DNA of 64,000 nucleotides from NCBI GenBank assembly GCA_916610825.1, contig OU744449.1, forward strand, positions 16,209,354 through 16,273,353. The letters are read 5' to 3'. Position numbers and translations under genes: made by a program. This DNA comes from Haliclystus octoradiatus (taxonomy: Eukaryota > Cnidaria > Staurozoa > Stauromedusae > Haliclystidae). A model generated the notes under the pieces. That model was not told the DNA's origin, did not search any database, and saw only the letters and a list, made by a program, of their open reading frames with translations. Position 1 is the stretch's first letter, and each line of letters starts with the position of its first letter. Shown here in pieces: positions 16,929 through 29,651 of the stretch.

Positions 16929-18415
16929 GTTTTTGATCTTTTTGAATTCTCAAGGGAATTAGGCATTATTTTTGGTCTTTTTGAATTCCCACGAGAATCA
17001 GGCATTGTTTTTCAAAACTTTGAATTCCCAAGGGAATTCGGCATTTTTGGTCTTTTTGAATTCCCAAGGGAATTAGGCATTGTTTTTGGTCATTTTGAAT
17101 TCCAAAGGGAATTAGGCATTGTTTTTGGTCTTTTGTATTCTCAAGGGAATTAGGCATTGTTTTTGGTCATTTTGAATTCCCAAGGGAATTAGGCATTGTT
17201 TTTGGTCATTTTGAATTCCCAAGGGAATTAGGCATTGTTTTTGGCCTTTTTGAATTCCCAAGGGAATTAGGCATTGTTTTTGGTTTTTTTGTATTCCCAA
17301 GGGAATTAGGCATTGTTTTTGGTCTTTTGTATTCTCAAGGGAATTAGGCATTGTTTTTGGTCTTTTGTATTCTCAAGGGAATTAGGCATTGTTTTTGGTC
17401 TTTTTGTATTCCCAAGGCAAATAGGCAATGTTTTTGGTCTTTTTGTATTCCCAAGGCAATTAGGCAATGTTTTTGGTCTTTCTGAATTCCCGAGGGAAAT
17501 AGGCATTGTTTTTGGTCTTTTTGTACTCCCAAGGGAATTAGGCATTGTTTTGGTCTTTTTGAATTCCCAAGGGAATTAGGTATTGTTTTTTGAAATTTTG
17601 AACTAACTCCCAAGGGATTTAGGCATTGTTTTTGGTCATTTTGAATTCCCAAGAAAATAAGGCATTGTTTTGTAAAATTTTGAATTCCCAAGGGAATTAG
17701 GCATTGTTTTTGGCCTTTTTGAATTCCCAAGGGAATTAGGCATTGCTTTTGGTCTTTTTGTACTCCCAAGGGAATTGGGCATTGTTTTTGGTCTTTTTGT
17801 ACTCCCAAGGGATTTAGGCATTGTTTTTGGAATTTTGAATTCCCAAGGGAATTAGGCATTGTTTTTGGCCTTTTTGAATTCCCAAGGGAATTAGGCATTG
17901 TTTTTGGTCTTTTTGAATTCCCAAGGGATATAGACATTGTTTTTTGAATTTTGAATTCCCAAGGGAATTAGGCATTGTTTTTTAAAATTATGAATTCCCA
18001 ATGGAATTAGGCATTTTTTTGGTCTTTTTGAATTCCCAAGGGAATTAGGCAATGTTTTTGGTCTTTTTGAATTCCCAAGGGATATAGGCATTGTTTTTTG
18101 AATTTTGAATTCCCAAGGGAATTAGACATTGTTTTTTAAAATTATGAATTCCCAAGGGAATTAGGCATTTTTTTGGTCTTTTTGTACTCCCAAGGGATTT
18201 AGGCATTGTTTTTTTAATTATTAATTCCCAAGGGAATTAGGCATTGTTTTGTAAAATATTGGATTCCGAAGGGAATTATGCAATGTTTTTGGTCTTTTTG
18301 AATTCCCAAGGGATATAGGCATTGTTTTTTGAAATTTGAATTCTCAAGGGAATTAGACATTGTTTTTTAAAATTATGAAATCCCAAGGGAATTAGGCATT
18401 TTTTTGGTCTTTTTG
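16929..18415. repeat. Divergent left edge of the satellite
   Basis: Monomers here carry more private changes (GAATTCTC, GAATTCCCACGAGAATCAGG, CCAAGGCAA, linkers such as TTCAAAACTT) and the long higher-order pattern seen further in is weak, as expected at an array edge that escapes homogenisation. Confidence 0.65.
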
Positions 18416-18891
18416 AATTCCCAAGGAAATTAGGCTTTGTTTTTGGTCATTTTGAATTCCAAAGGGAATTCGGCATTGTTTTTGGCCTTTCTGAATTCCC
18501 AAGGGAAATAGGCATTGTTTTTGGTCTTTTTGTATTCCCAAGGGAATTAGGCATTGTTTTTGGTCTTTTTGTATTTCCAAGGGAATTAGGCATTGTTTTT
18601 GGTCTTTTTGAATTCCCAAGGGAATTAGGCCTTTCTGAATTCCCAAGGGAATTAGGCATTGTTTTTGGTCTTTTTGTATTCTCAAGGGAATTAGGCATTG
18701 TTTTTGGCCTTTTTGAATTCCCAAGGGAAAAAGGCATTGTTTTTGGTCTTTTGTATTCTCAAGGGAATTAGGCATTGTTTTTGGTCTTTTTGTATTCCCA
18801 AGGGAATTAGGCATTGTTTTTGTTCTTTCTGAATTCCCGAGGGAATTAGGCATTGTTTTTGGTCTTTTTGTACTCCCAAGGGAATTAGGCA

Positions 18892-21800
18892 TTGTTTTGT
18901 TCTTTTTGAATTCCGAAGGGAATTAGGCATTGTTTTTTAAAATTTTGAATTCCCAAGGGATTTAGGCATTGTTTTTGGTCATTTTGAATTCCCAAGGGAA
19001 TAAGGCATTGTTTTGTAAAATTTTGAATTCGCAAGGGAATTAGGCATTGTTTTTGGCCTTTTTGAATTCCCAAGGGAATTAGGCATTGTTTTTGGTCTTT
19101 TTGAATTCCCAAGGGAATTAGGCATTGTTTTTGGCCTTTCTGATTTCCCAAGGGAATTAGGCATTGTTTTTGGTCTTTTTGTATTCCCAAGGGAATTAGG
19201 CATTGTTTTTGGTCTTTCTGAATTCGCAAGGGAATTAGGCATTGTTTTTGGTCTTTTTGTATTCCCAAGGGAATTAGGCATTGTTTTTTTAATATTTTGA
19301 CTTCCCAAGTGAATTAGGCATTGATATTGAAATTTCGGATCCCCAAGGGAATTAGGCATTGTTTTTGGTCTTTTTGAATTCCCAAGGGAATTAGGCATTG
19401 TTTTTGGCCTTTCTGATTTCCCAAGGGAATTAGGCATTGTTTTTGGTCATTTTGAATTCCAAAGGGAATTAGGCATTGTTTTTGGTCATTTTGTATTCCC
19501 AAGGGAATTAGGCATTGTTTTTGGTCTTTTTGTATTCCCAAGGGAATTAGGCATTGTTTTTGGTCTTTTTGAATTCCCAAGGGAATTAGGCATTGTTTTT
19601 GGCCTTTTTGAGTTGCCAAGGGAATTAGGCATTGTTTTTGGTCTTTTTGTACGCCCAAGGGAATTAGGCATTGTTTTGTTCTTTTTGAATTCCGAAGGGA
19701 ATTAGGCATTGTTTTTTGAAATTTTGAATTCCCAAGGGATTTAGGCATTGTTTTTGGTCTTTTTGTACGCCCAAGGGAATTAGGCATTGTTTTGTTCTTT
19801 TTGAATTCCGAAGGGAATTAGGCATCTTTGTTTTTTGAAATTTTGAATTCGCAAGGGATTTAGGCATTATTTTTGGTCATTTTGAATTCGCAAGGAAATT
19901 ACGCATTGTTTTATAAAATTTTGAATTCCAAAGGGAATTAGGTATTTTTTGGCCTTTCTGATTTCCCAAGGGAATTAGGCATTGTTTTTGGTCTTTTTGT
20001 ATTCCCAAGGGAATTAGGCATCTTTGTTTTTTGAAATTTTGAATTCGCAAGGGATTTAGGCATTGTTTTTGGTCATTTTGAAATCCCAAGGGATTTAGGC
20101 ATTATTTTTGGTCATTTTGAATTCGCAAGGAAATTACGCATTGTTTTATAAAATTTTGAATTCCAAAGGGAATTAGGTATTTTTTGGCCTTTCTGATTTC
20201 CCAAGGGAATTAGGCATTGTTTTTGGTCTTTTTGTATTCCCAAGGGAATTAGGCATCTTTGTTTTTTGAAATTTTGAATTCGCAAGGGATTTAGGCATTG
20301 TTTTTGGTCATTTTGAAATCCCAAGGGAATTAGGCATTGTTTTTGGTCTTTTTGAATTCCCAAGGGAATTAGGCATTGTTTTTGGCCTTTCTGATTTCCC
20401 ATGGGAATTCGGCATTGTTTTTGGTCATTTTGTATTCCCAAGGGAATTAGGCATTGTTTTTGGTCTTTTTGTATTCCCAAGGGAATTAGGCATTGTTTTT
20501 GGTCTTTCTGTATTCCCAAGGGAATTAGGCATTGTTTTTGATCTTTCTGAATTCCCAAGGGAATTAGGCATTGTTTTTGGTCTTTTTGTATTCCCAAGGG
20601 AATTAGGCATTGTTTCTTAATATTTTGACTTCCCAAGTGAATTAGGCATTGATATTGAAATTTCGGATCCCCAAGGGAATTAGGCATCTTTGTTTTTTGA
20701 AATTTTGAATTCGCAAGGGATTTAGGCATTATTTTTGGTCATTTTGAATTCGCAAGGAAATTACGCATTGTTTTATAAAATTTTGAATTCCAAAGGGAAT
20801 TAGGTATTTTTTGGCCTTTCTGATTTCCCAAGGGAATTAGGCATTGTTTTTGGTCTTTTTGTATTCCCAAGGGAATTAGGCATCTTTGTTTTTTGAAATT
20901 TTGAATTCGCAAGGGATTTAGGCATTGTTTTTGGTCATTTTGAAATCCCAAGGGATTTAGGCATTATTTTTGGTCATTTTGAATTCGCAAGGAAATTACG
21001 CATTGTTTTATAAAATTTTGAATTCCAAAGGGAATTAGGTATTTTTTGGCCTTTCTGATTTCCCAAGGGAATTAGGCATTATTTTTGGTCTTTTTGTATT
21101 CCCAAGGGAATTAGGCATCTTTGTTTTTTGAAATTTTGAATTCGCAAGGGATTTAGGCATTGTTTTTGGTCATTTTGAAATCCCAAGGGAATTAGGCATT
21201 GTTTTTGGTCTTTTTGAATTCCCAAGGGAATTAGGCATTGTTTTTGGCCTTTCTGATTTCCCAAGGGAATTAGGCATTGTTTTTGGTCATTTTGTATTCC
21301 CAAGGGAATTAGGCATTGTTTTTGGTCTTTTTGTATTCCCAAGGGAATTAGGCATTGTTTTTGGTCTTTTTGAATTCCCAAGGGAATTAGGCATTGTTTT
21401 TGGCCTTTTTGAATTGCCAAGGGAATTAAGCATTGTTTTTGGTCTTTTTGTACTCCCAAGGGAATTAGGCATTGTTTTGTTCTTTTTGAATTCCGAAGGG
21501 AATTAGGCATTGTTTTTTGAAATTTTGAATTCCCAAGGGATTTAGGTATTGTTTTTGGTCATTTTGAATTCCCTAGGAAATAAGGCATTGTTTTGTAAAA
21601 TTTTGAATTCCAAAGGGAATTAGGCATTGTTTTGGTCATTTTGAATTCCAAAGGGAATTAGGCATTGTTTTTTGAATTTTGAATTCCCAAGGGAATTAGA
21701 CATTGTTTTTTGAATTTTGAATTCCCAAGGGAATTAGGCATTGTTTTTGGCCTTTTTGAATTCCCAAGGGAATTAGGCATTGTTTTTGGTCTTTTCGAAT

Positions 21801-23540
21801 TCCCAAGGGATATAGACATTGTTTTTTGAATTTTGAATTCCCAAGGGAATAAGGCATTGTTTTTTAAAATTATGAATTCCCAATGGAATTAGGCATTGTT
21901 TTTGGCCTTTTTGAATTCCCAAGGGAATTAGGCATTGTTTTTGGTCATTTTGAATTCCAAAGGGAATTAGGCATTTTTTTGGTCTTTTTGTACTCCCAAG
22001 GGATTTAGGCATTGTTTTTTTAATTATTAATTCCCAAGGGAATTAGGCATTGTTTTGTAAAATATTGGATTCCGAAGGGAATTATGCAATGTTTTTGGTC
22101 TTTTTGAATTCCCAACTGGGATATAGGCATTGTTTTTTGAAATTTGAATTCTCAAGGGAATTAGACATTGTTTTTTAAAATTATGAAATCCCAAGGGAAT
22201 TAGGCATTTTTTTGGTCTTTTTGAATTCCCAAGGAAATTAGGCATTGTTCTTGGTCATTTTGAATTCCAAAGGGAATTAGGCATTGTTTTTGGCCTTTCT
22301 GAATTCCCAAGGGAAATAGGCATTGTTTTTGGTCTTTTTGTATTCCCAAGGGAATTAGGCATTGTTTTTGGTCTTTTTGTATTTCCAAAGGAATTAGGCA
22401 TTGTTTTTGGTCTTTTTGAATTCCCAAGGGAATTAGGCCTTTCTGAATTCCCAAGGGAATTAGGCATTGTTTTTGGTCTTTTTGTACTCCCAAGGGAATT
22501 AGGCATTGTTTTTGGTCTTTCTGTATTCCCAAGGGAATTAGGCATTAATTTTGATCTTTCTGAATTCCCAAGGGAATTAGGCATAGTTTTTGGTCTTTTT
22601 GTATTCTCAAGGGAATTAGGCATTGTTTTTGGCCTTTTTGAATTCCCAAGGGAATTAGGCATTGTTTTTGATCTTTCTGAATTCCCAAGGGAATTAGGCA
22701 TTGTTTTTGGTCTTTTTGTATTCCCAAGGGAATTAGGCATTGTTTCTTAATATTTTGACTTCCCAAGTGAATTAGGCATTGTTTTTGGCCTTTTTGAATT
22801 GCCAAGGGAATTAAGCATTGTTTTTGGTGTTTTTGTACTCCCAAGGGAATTAGGCATTGTTTTGTTCTTTTTGAATTCCGAAGGGAATTAGGCATTGTTT
22901 TTTGAAATTTTGAATTCCCAAGGGATTTAGGCATTGTTTTTGGTCATTTTGAATTCCCTAGGGAATAAGGCATTGTTTTGTAAAATTTTGAATTCCAAAG
23001 GGAATTAGGCATTGTTTTTGGTCATTTTGAATTCCAAAGGGAATTAGGCATTGTTTTTTGAATTTTGAATTCCCAAGGGAATTAGACATTGTTTTTTGAA
23101 TTTTGAATTCCCAAGGGAATTAGGCATTGTTTTTGGCCTTTTTGAATTCCCAAGGGAATTAGGCATTGTTTTTGGTCTTTTCGAATTCCCAAGGGATATA
23201 GACATTGTTTTTTGAATTTTGAATTCCCAAGGGAATAAGGCATTGTTTTTTAAAATTATGAATTCCCAATGGAATTAGGCATTGTTTTTGGCCTTTTTGA
23301 ATTCCCAAGGGAATTAGGCATTGTTTTTGGTCATTTTGAATTTCAAAGGGAATTAGGCATTTTTTTGGTCTTTTTGTACTCCCAAGGGATTTAGGCATTG
23401 TTTTTTTAATTATTAATTCCCAAGGGAATTAGGCATTGTTTTGTAAAATATTGGATTCCGAAGGGAATTATGCAATGTTTTTGGTCTTTTTGAATTCCCA
23501 AGGGATATAGGCATTGTTTTTTGAAATTTGAATTCTCAAG
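18892..23540. repeat. Satellite domain X, copy 1
   Basis: The order of variant monomers in this block recurs at 36860-41470 with an offset of 17,926-17,966 bp, the offset changing by small indels. It contains an internal tandem duplication of about 1386 bp (about 21.6-23.0 kb against 23.0-24.4 kb) and repeated 235- and 862-bp spacings near 19.9-20.9 kb. Confidence 0.75.
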
Positions 23541-25196
23541 GGAATTAGACATTGTTTTTTAAAATTATGAAATCCCAAGGGAATTAGGCATTTTTTTGGT
23601 CTTTTTGAATTCCCAAGGAAATTAGGCATTGTTCTTGGTCATTTTGAATTCCAAAGGGAATTAGGCATTGTTTTTGGCCTTTCTGAATTCCCAAGGGAAA
23701 TAGGCATTGTTTTTGGTCTTTTTGTATTCCCAAGGGAAATAGGCATTGTTTTTGGTCTTTTTGTATTTCCAAGGGAATTAGGCATTGTTTTTGGTCTTTT
23801 TGAATTCCCAAGGGAATTAGGCCTTTCTGAATTCCCAAGGGAATTAGGCATTGTTTTTGGTCTTTTTGTACTCCCAAGGGAATTAGGCATTGTTTTTGGT
23901 CTTTCTGTATTCCCAAGGGAATTAGGCATTAATTTTGATCTTTCTGAATTCCCAAGGGAATTAGGCATAGTTTTTGGTCTTTTTGTATTCTCAAGGGAAT
24001 TAGGCATTGTTTTTGGCCTTTTTGAATTCCCAAGGGAATTAGGCATTGTTTTTGGTCTTTTGTATTCTCAAGGGAATTAGGCATTGTTTTTGGTCTTTTT
24101 GTATTCCCAAGGGAATTAGGCATTGTTTTTGATCTTTCTGAATTCCCAAGGGAATTAGGCATTGTTTTTGGTCTTTTTGTATTCAAAAGGGAATTAAGCA
24201 TTGTTTCTTAATATTTTGACTTCCCAAGTGAATTAGGCATTGATATTGAAATTTCGGATCCCCAAGGGAATTAGGCATCTTTGTTTTTTGAAATTTTGAA
24301 TTTGCAAGGGATTTAGGCATTGTTTTTGGTCATTTTGAATTCGCAAGGAAATTATGCATTGTTTTATAAAATTTTGAATTCCAAAGGGAATTAGGTATTT
24401 TTTGGCCTTTCTGATTTCCCAAGGGAATTAGGCATTGTTTTTGGTCTTTTTGTATTCCCAAGGGAATTAGGGATCTTTGTTTTTTGAAATTTTGAATTCG
24501 CAAGGGATTTAGGCATTGTTTTTGGTCATTTTGAATTCCCAAGGGAATTAGGCATTGTTTTTGGTCTTTTTGAATTCCCAAGGGAATTAGGCATTGTTTT
24601 TGGCCTTTCTGATTTCCCAAGGGAATTAGGCATTGTTTTTGGTCTTTTTGTATTCCCAAGGGAATTAGGCATTGTTTTTGGTCTTTTTGTATTCCCAAGG
24701 AAACTAGGCATTGTTTTTGGTCTTTCTGAATTCGCAAGGGAATTAGGCATTGTTTTTGGTCTTTTTGTATTCCCAAGGGAATTAGGCATTGTTTTTTTTA
24801 ATATTTTGACTTCCCAAGTGAATTAGGCATTGATATTGAAATTTCGGATCCCCAAGGGAATTAGGCATCTTTGTTTTTTGAAATTTTGAATTCGCAAGGG
24901 ATTTAGGCATTGTTTTTGGTCATTTTGAATTCGCAAGGAAATTAGGCATTGTTTTTGGCCTTTCTGATTTCCCAAGGGAATGAGGCATTGTTTTTGGTCT
25001 TTTTGTATTCTCAAGGGAATTAGGCATTGTTTTTGGTCTTTTTGTATTCCCAAGGGAATTAGGCATTGTTTTTTTTAATATTTTGACTTCCCAAGTGAAT
25101 TAGGCATTGATATTGAAATTTCGGATCCCCAAGGGAATTAGGCATCTTTGTTTTTTGAAATTTTGAATTCGCAAGGGATTTAGGCATTGTTTTTGG

Positions 25197-28100
25197 TCAT
25201 TTTGAATTCGCAAGGAAATTAGGCATTGTTTTTGGCCTTTCTGATTTCCCAAGGGAATGAGGCATTGTTTTTGGTCTTTTTGTATTCTCAAGGGAATTAG
25301 GCATTGTTTTTGGTCTTTTTGTATTCCCAAGGGAACTAGGCATTGTTTTTGGTCTTTCTGAATTCGCAAGGGAATTAGGCATTGTTTTTGGTCTTTTTGT
25401 ATTCCCAAGGGAATTAGGCATTGTTTTTTTAATATTTTGACTTCCCAAGTGAATTAGGCATTGATATTGAAATTTTGGATCCCCAAGGGAATTAGGCATC
25501 TTTGTTTTTTGAAATTTTGAATTCGCAAGGAAATTACGCATTGTTTTATAAAATTTTGAATTCCAAAGGGAATTAGGTATTTTTTGGCCTTTCTGATTTC
25601 CCAAGGGAATTAGGCATTGTTTTTGGTCTTTTTGAATTCCCAAGGGAATTAGGCATTGGTTTTGGCCTTTTTGAATTCCCAAGGGAATTAGGCATTGTTT
25701 TTGGTCATTTTGAATTCCAAAGGGAATTAGGCATTGTTTTTGGTCATTTTGTATTTCCAAGGGAATTAGGCAGTGTTTTTGGTGTTTTTGAATTCTCAAG
25801 GGAATTAGGCATTGTTTTTGGCCTTTTTGAATTGCCAAGGAATTTAGGCATTGTTTTTGGTCTTTTTGTACTCCCAAGGGAATTAGGCATTGTTTTTTTC
25901 TTTTTGAATTCCGAAGGGAATTAGGCATTGTTTTTTGAAATGTTGAATTCCCAAGGGATTTAGGCATTGTTTTTGTTCATTTTGAATTCCCTAGGGAATA
26001 AGGCATTGTTTTGTAAAATTTTGAATTCGCAAGGGAATTAGGCATTGTTTTTGGCCTTTTTGAATTCCCAAGGGAATTAGGCATTGTTTTTGGTCATTTT
26101 GAATTCCAAAGGGAATTAGGCATTTTTTTGGTCTTTTTGTACTCCCAAGGGATTTAGGCATTGTTTTTTTAATTATTAATTCCCAAGGGAATTAGGCATT
26201 GTTTTGTAAAATATTGGATTCCGAAGGGAATTATGCAATGTTTTTGGTCTTTTTGAATTCCCAAGGGATATAGGCATTGTTTTTTGAAATTTGAATTCTC
26301 AAGGGAATTAGACATTGTTTTTTAATATTTTGACTTCCCAAGTGAATTAGGCATTGATATTGAAATTTCGGATCCCCAAGGGAATTAGGCATCTTTGTTT
26401 TTTGAAATTTTGAATTCGCAAGGGATTTAGGCATTGTTTTTGGTCATTTTGATTTCGCAAGGAAATTACGCATTGTTTTATAAAATTTTGAATTCCAAAG
26501 GGAATTAGGTATTTTTTGGCCTTTCTAATTTCCCAAGGGAATTAGGCATTGTTTTTGGTCTTTTTGAATTCCCAAGGGAATTAGGCATTGGTTTTGGCCT
26601 TTTTGAATTGCCAAGGGAATTAGGCAGTGTTTTTGGTGATTTTGAATTCCAAAGGGAATTAGGCATTGTTTTTGGTCATTTTGTTTTCCCAAGGGAATTA
26701 GGCATTGTTTTTGGTCTTTTTGTATTCCCAAGGGAATTAGGCATTGTTTTTGGTCTTTTTGAATTCCCAAGGGAATTATGCATTGTTTTTGGCCTTTTTG
26801 AATTGCCAAGGGAATTAGGCATTGTTTTTGGTGTTTTTGAATTCCCAAGGGAATTAGGCATTGTTTTTGGCCTTTTTGAATTGCCAAGGAAATTAGGCAT
26901 TGTTTTTAGTCTTTTTGTACTCCCAAGGGAATTAGGCATTGTTTTGTTCTTTTTGAATTCCCAAGGGAATTAGGCATTGGTTTTGGCCTTTTTGAATTCC
27001 CAAGGGAATTAGGCATTGTTTTTGGTCATTTTGAATTCCAAAGGGAATTAGGCATTGTTTTTGGTCATTTTGTTTTCCCAAGGGAATTAGGCATTGTTTT
27101 TGGTCTTTTTGTATTCCCAAGGGAATTAGGCATTGTTTTTGGTCTTTTTGAATTCCCAAGGGAATTAGGCTTTGTTTTTGGCCTTTTTGAATTGCCAAGG
27201 GAATTAGGCATTGTTTTTGGTCTTTTTGTACTCCCAATGGAATTAGGCATTGTTTTGTTCTTTTTGAATTCCGAAGGGAATTAGGCATTGTTTTTTGAAA
27301 TTTTGAATTCCCAAGGGATTTAGGCATTGTTTTTGGTCATTTTGAATTCCCTAGGGAATAAGGCATTGTTTTGTAAAATTTTGAATTCGCAAGGGAATTA
27401 GGCATTGTTTTTGGCCTTTTTGAATTCCCAAGGGAATTAGGCATTGTTTTTGGTCATTTTGAATTCCAAAGGGAGTTAGGCACTTTTTTGGTCTTTTTGT
27501 ACTCCCAAGGGATTTAGGCATTGTTTTTTTAATTATTAATTCCCAAGGGAATTAGGCATTGTTTTGTAAAATATTGGATTCCGAAGGGAATTATGCAATG
27601 TTTTTGTCTTTTTGAATTCCCAAGGGATATAGGCATTGTTTTTTGAAATTTGAATTCTCAAGGGAATTAGACATTGTTTTTTAAAATTATGAAATCCCAA
27701 GGGAATTAGGCGTTTTTTGGTCTTTTTGAATTCCCAAGGAAATTAGGCATTGTTTTTGATCATTTTGAATTCCAAAGGGAATTAGGCATTGTTTTTGGCC
27801 TTTCTGAATTCCCAAGGGAATTAGGCATTGTTTTTGGTCTTTTTGTATTTCCAAGGGAATTAGGCATTATTTTTGGTCTTTTTGAATTCCCAAGGGAATT
27901 AGGCCTTTCTGAATTCCCAAGGGAATTAGGCATTGTTTTTGGTCTTTTTGTACTCCCAAGGGAATTAGGCATTGTTTTTGGTCTTTCTGTATTCCCAAGG
28001 GAATTAGGCATTGTTTTTGATCTTTCTGAATTCCCAAGGGAATTAGGCATTGTTTTTGGTCATTTTGAATTCCAAAGGGAATTAGGCATTGTTTTTGGTC

Positions 28101-29651
28101 ATTTTGTATTCCCAAGGGAATTAGGCATTGTTTTTGGTCTTTTTGTATTCCCAAGGGAATTAGGCATTGTTTTTGGTCTTTTTGAATTCCCAAGGGAATT
28201 AGGCATTGTTTATGGCCTTTTTGAATTGCCAAGGGAATTAGGCATTGTTTTTGGTCTTTTTGTACTCCCAAGGGAATTAGGCATTGTTTTGTTCTTTTTG
28301 AATTCCGAAGGGAATTAGGCATTGTTTTTTGAAATTTTGAATTCCCAAGGGATTTAGGCATTGTTTTTGGTCATTTTGAATTCCCTAGGGAATAAGGCAT
28401 TGTTTTGTAAAATTTTGAATTCGCAAGGGAATTAGGCATTGTTTTTTGTCATTTTGAATTCCAAAGGGAATTAGGCATTGTTTTTGGTCTTTTTGTATTC
28501 CCAAGGGAATTAGGCATTGTTTTTGGTCTTTTTGAATTCCCAAGGGAATTAGGCCTTTCTGAATTCCCAAGGGAATTAGGCATTGTTTTTGGTCTTTTTG
28601 TACTCCCAAGGGAATTAGGCATTGTTTTTGGTCTTTCTGTATTCCCAAGGGAATTAGGCATTAATTTTGATCTTTCTGAATTCCCAAGGGAATTGGGCAT
28701 AGTTTTTGGTCTTTTTGTATTCTCAAGGGAATTAGGCATTGTTTTTGGCCTTTTTGAATTCCCAAGGGAATTAGGCATTGTTTTTGGTCTTTTGTATTCT
28801 CAAGGGAATTAGGCATTGTTTTTGGTCTTTTTGTATTTCCAAGGGAATTAGGCATTGTTTTTGATCTTTCTGAATTCCCAAGGGAATTAGGCATTGTTTT
28901 TGGTCTTTTTGTATTCAAAAGGGAATTAAGCATTGTTTCTTAATATTTTGACTTCCCAAGTGAATTAGGCATTGATATTGAAATTTCGGATCCCCAAGGG
29001 AATTAGGCATCTTTGTTTTTTGAAATTTTGAATTTGCAAGGGATTTAGGCATTGTTTTTGGTCATTTTGAATTCGCAAGGAAATTAAGCATTGTTTTATA
29101 AAATTTTGAATTCCAAAGGGAATTAGGTATTTTTTGGCCTTTCTGATTTCCCAAGGGAATTAGGCATTGTTTTTGGTCTTTTTGTATTCCCAAGGGAATT
29201 AGGGATCTTTGTTTTTTGAAATTTTGAATTCGCAAGGGATTTAGGCATTGTTTTTGGTCATTTTGAATTCCCAAGGGAATTAGGCATTGTTTTTGGTCTT
29301 TTTGAATTCCCAAGGGAATTAGGCATTGTTTTTGGCCTTTCTGATTTCCCAAGGGAATTAGGCATTGTTTTTGGTCTTTTTGTATTCCCAAGGGAATTAG
29401 GCATTGTTTTTGGTCTTTTTGTATTCCCAAGGAAACTAGGCATTGTTTTTGGTCTTTCTGAATTCGCAAGGGAATTAGGCATTGTTTTTGGTCTTTTTGT
29501 ATTCCCAAGGGAATTAGGCATTGTTTTTTTTAATATTTTGACTTCCCAAGTGAATTAGGCATTGATATTGAAATTTCGGATCCCCAAGGGAATTAGGCAT
29601 CTTTGTTTTTTGAAATTTTGAACTCGCAAGGGATTTAGGCATTGTTTTTGG
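25197..29651. repeat. Higher-order repeat unit Y, 4455-bp copy
   Basis: Defined from one landmark (TCATTTTGAATTCGCAAGGAA followed by a GGCC-type linker) to its next occurrence. A GGATCC landmark at 26370 recurs at 30825 (+4455) and 35163 (+4338), and the variant monomers between them repeat in the same order. Confidence 0.8.
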
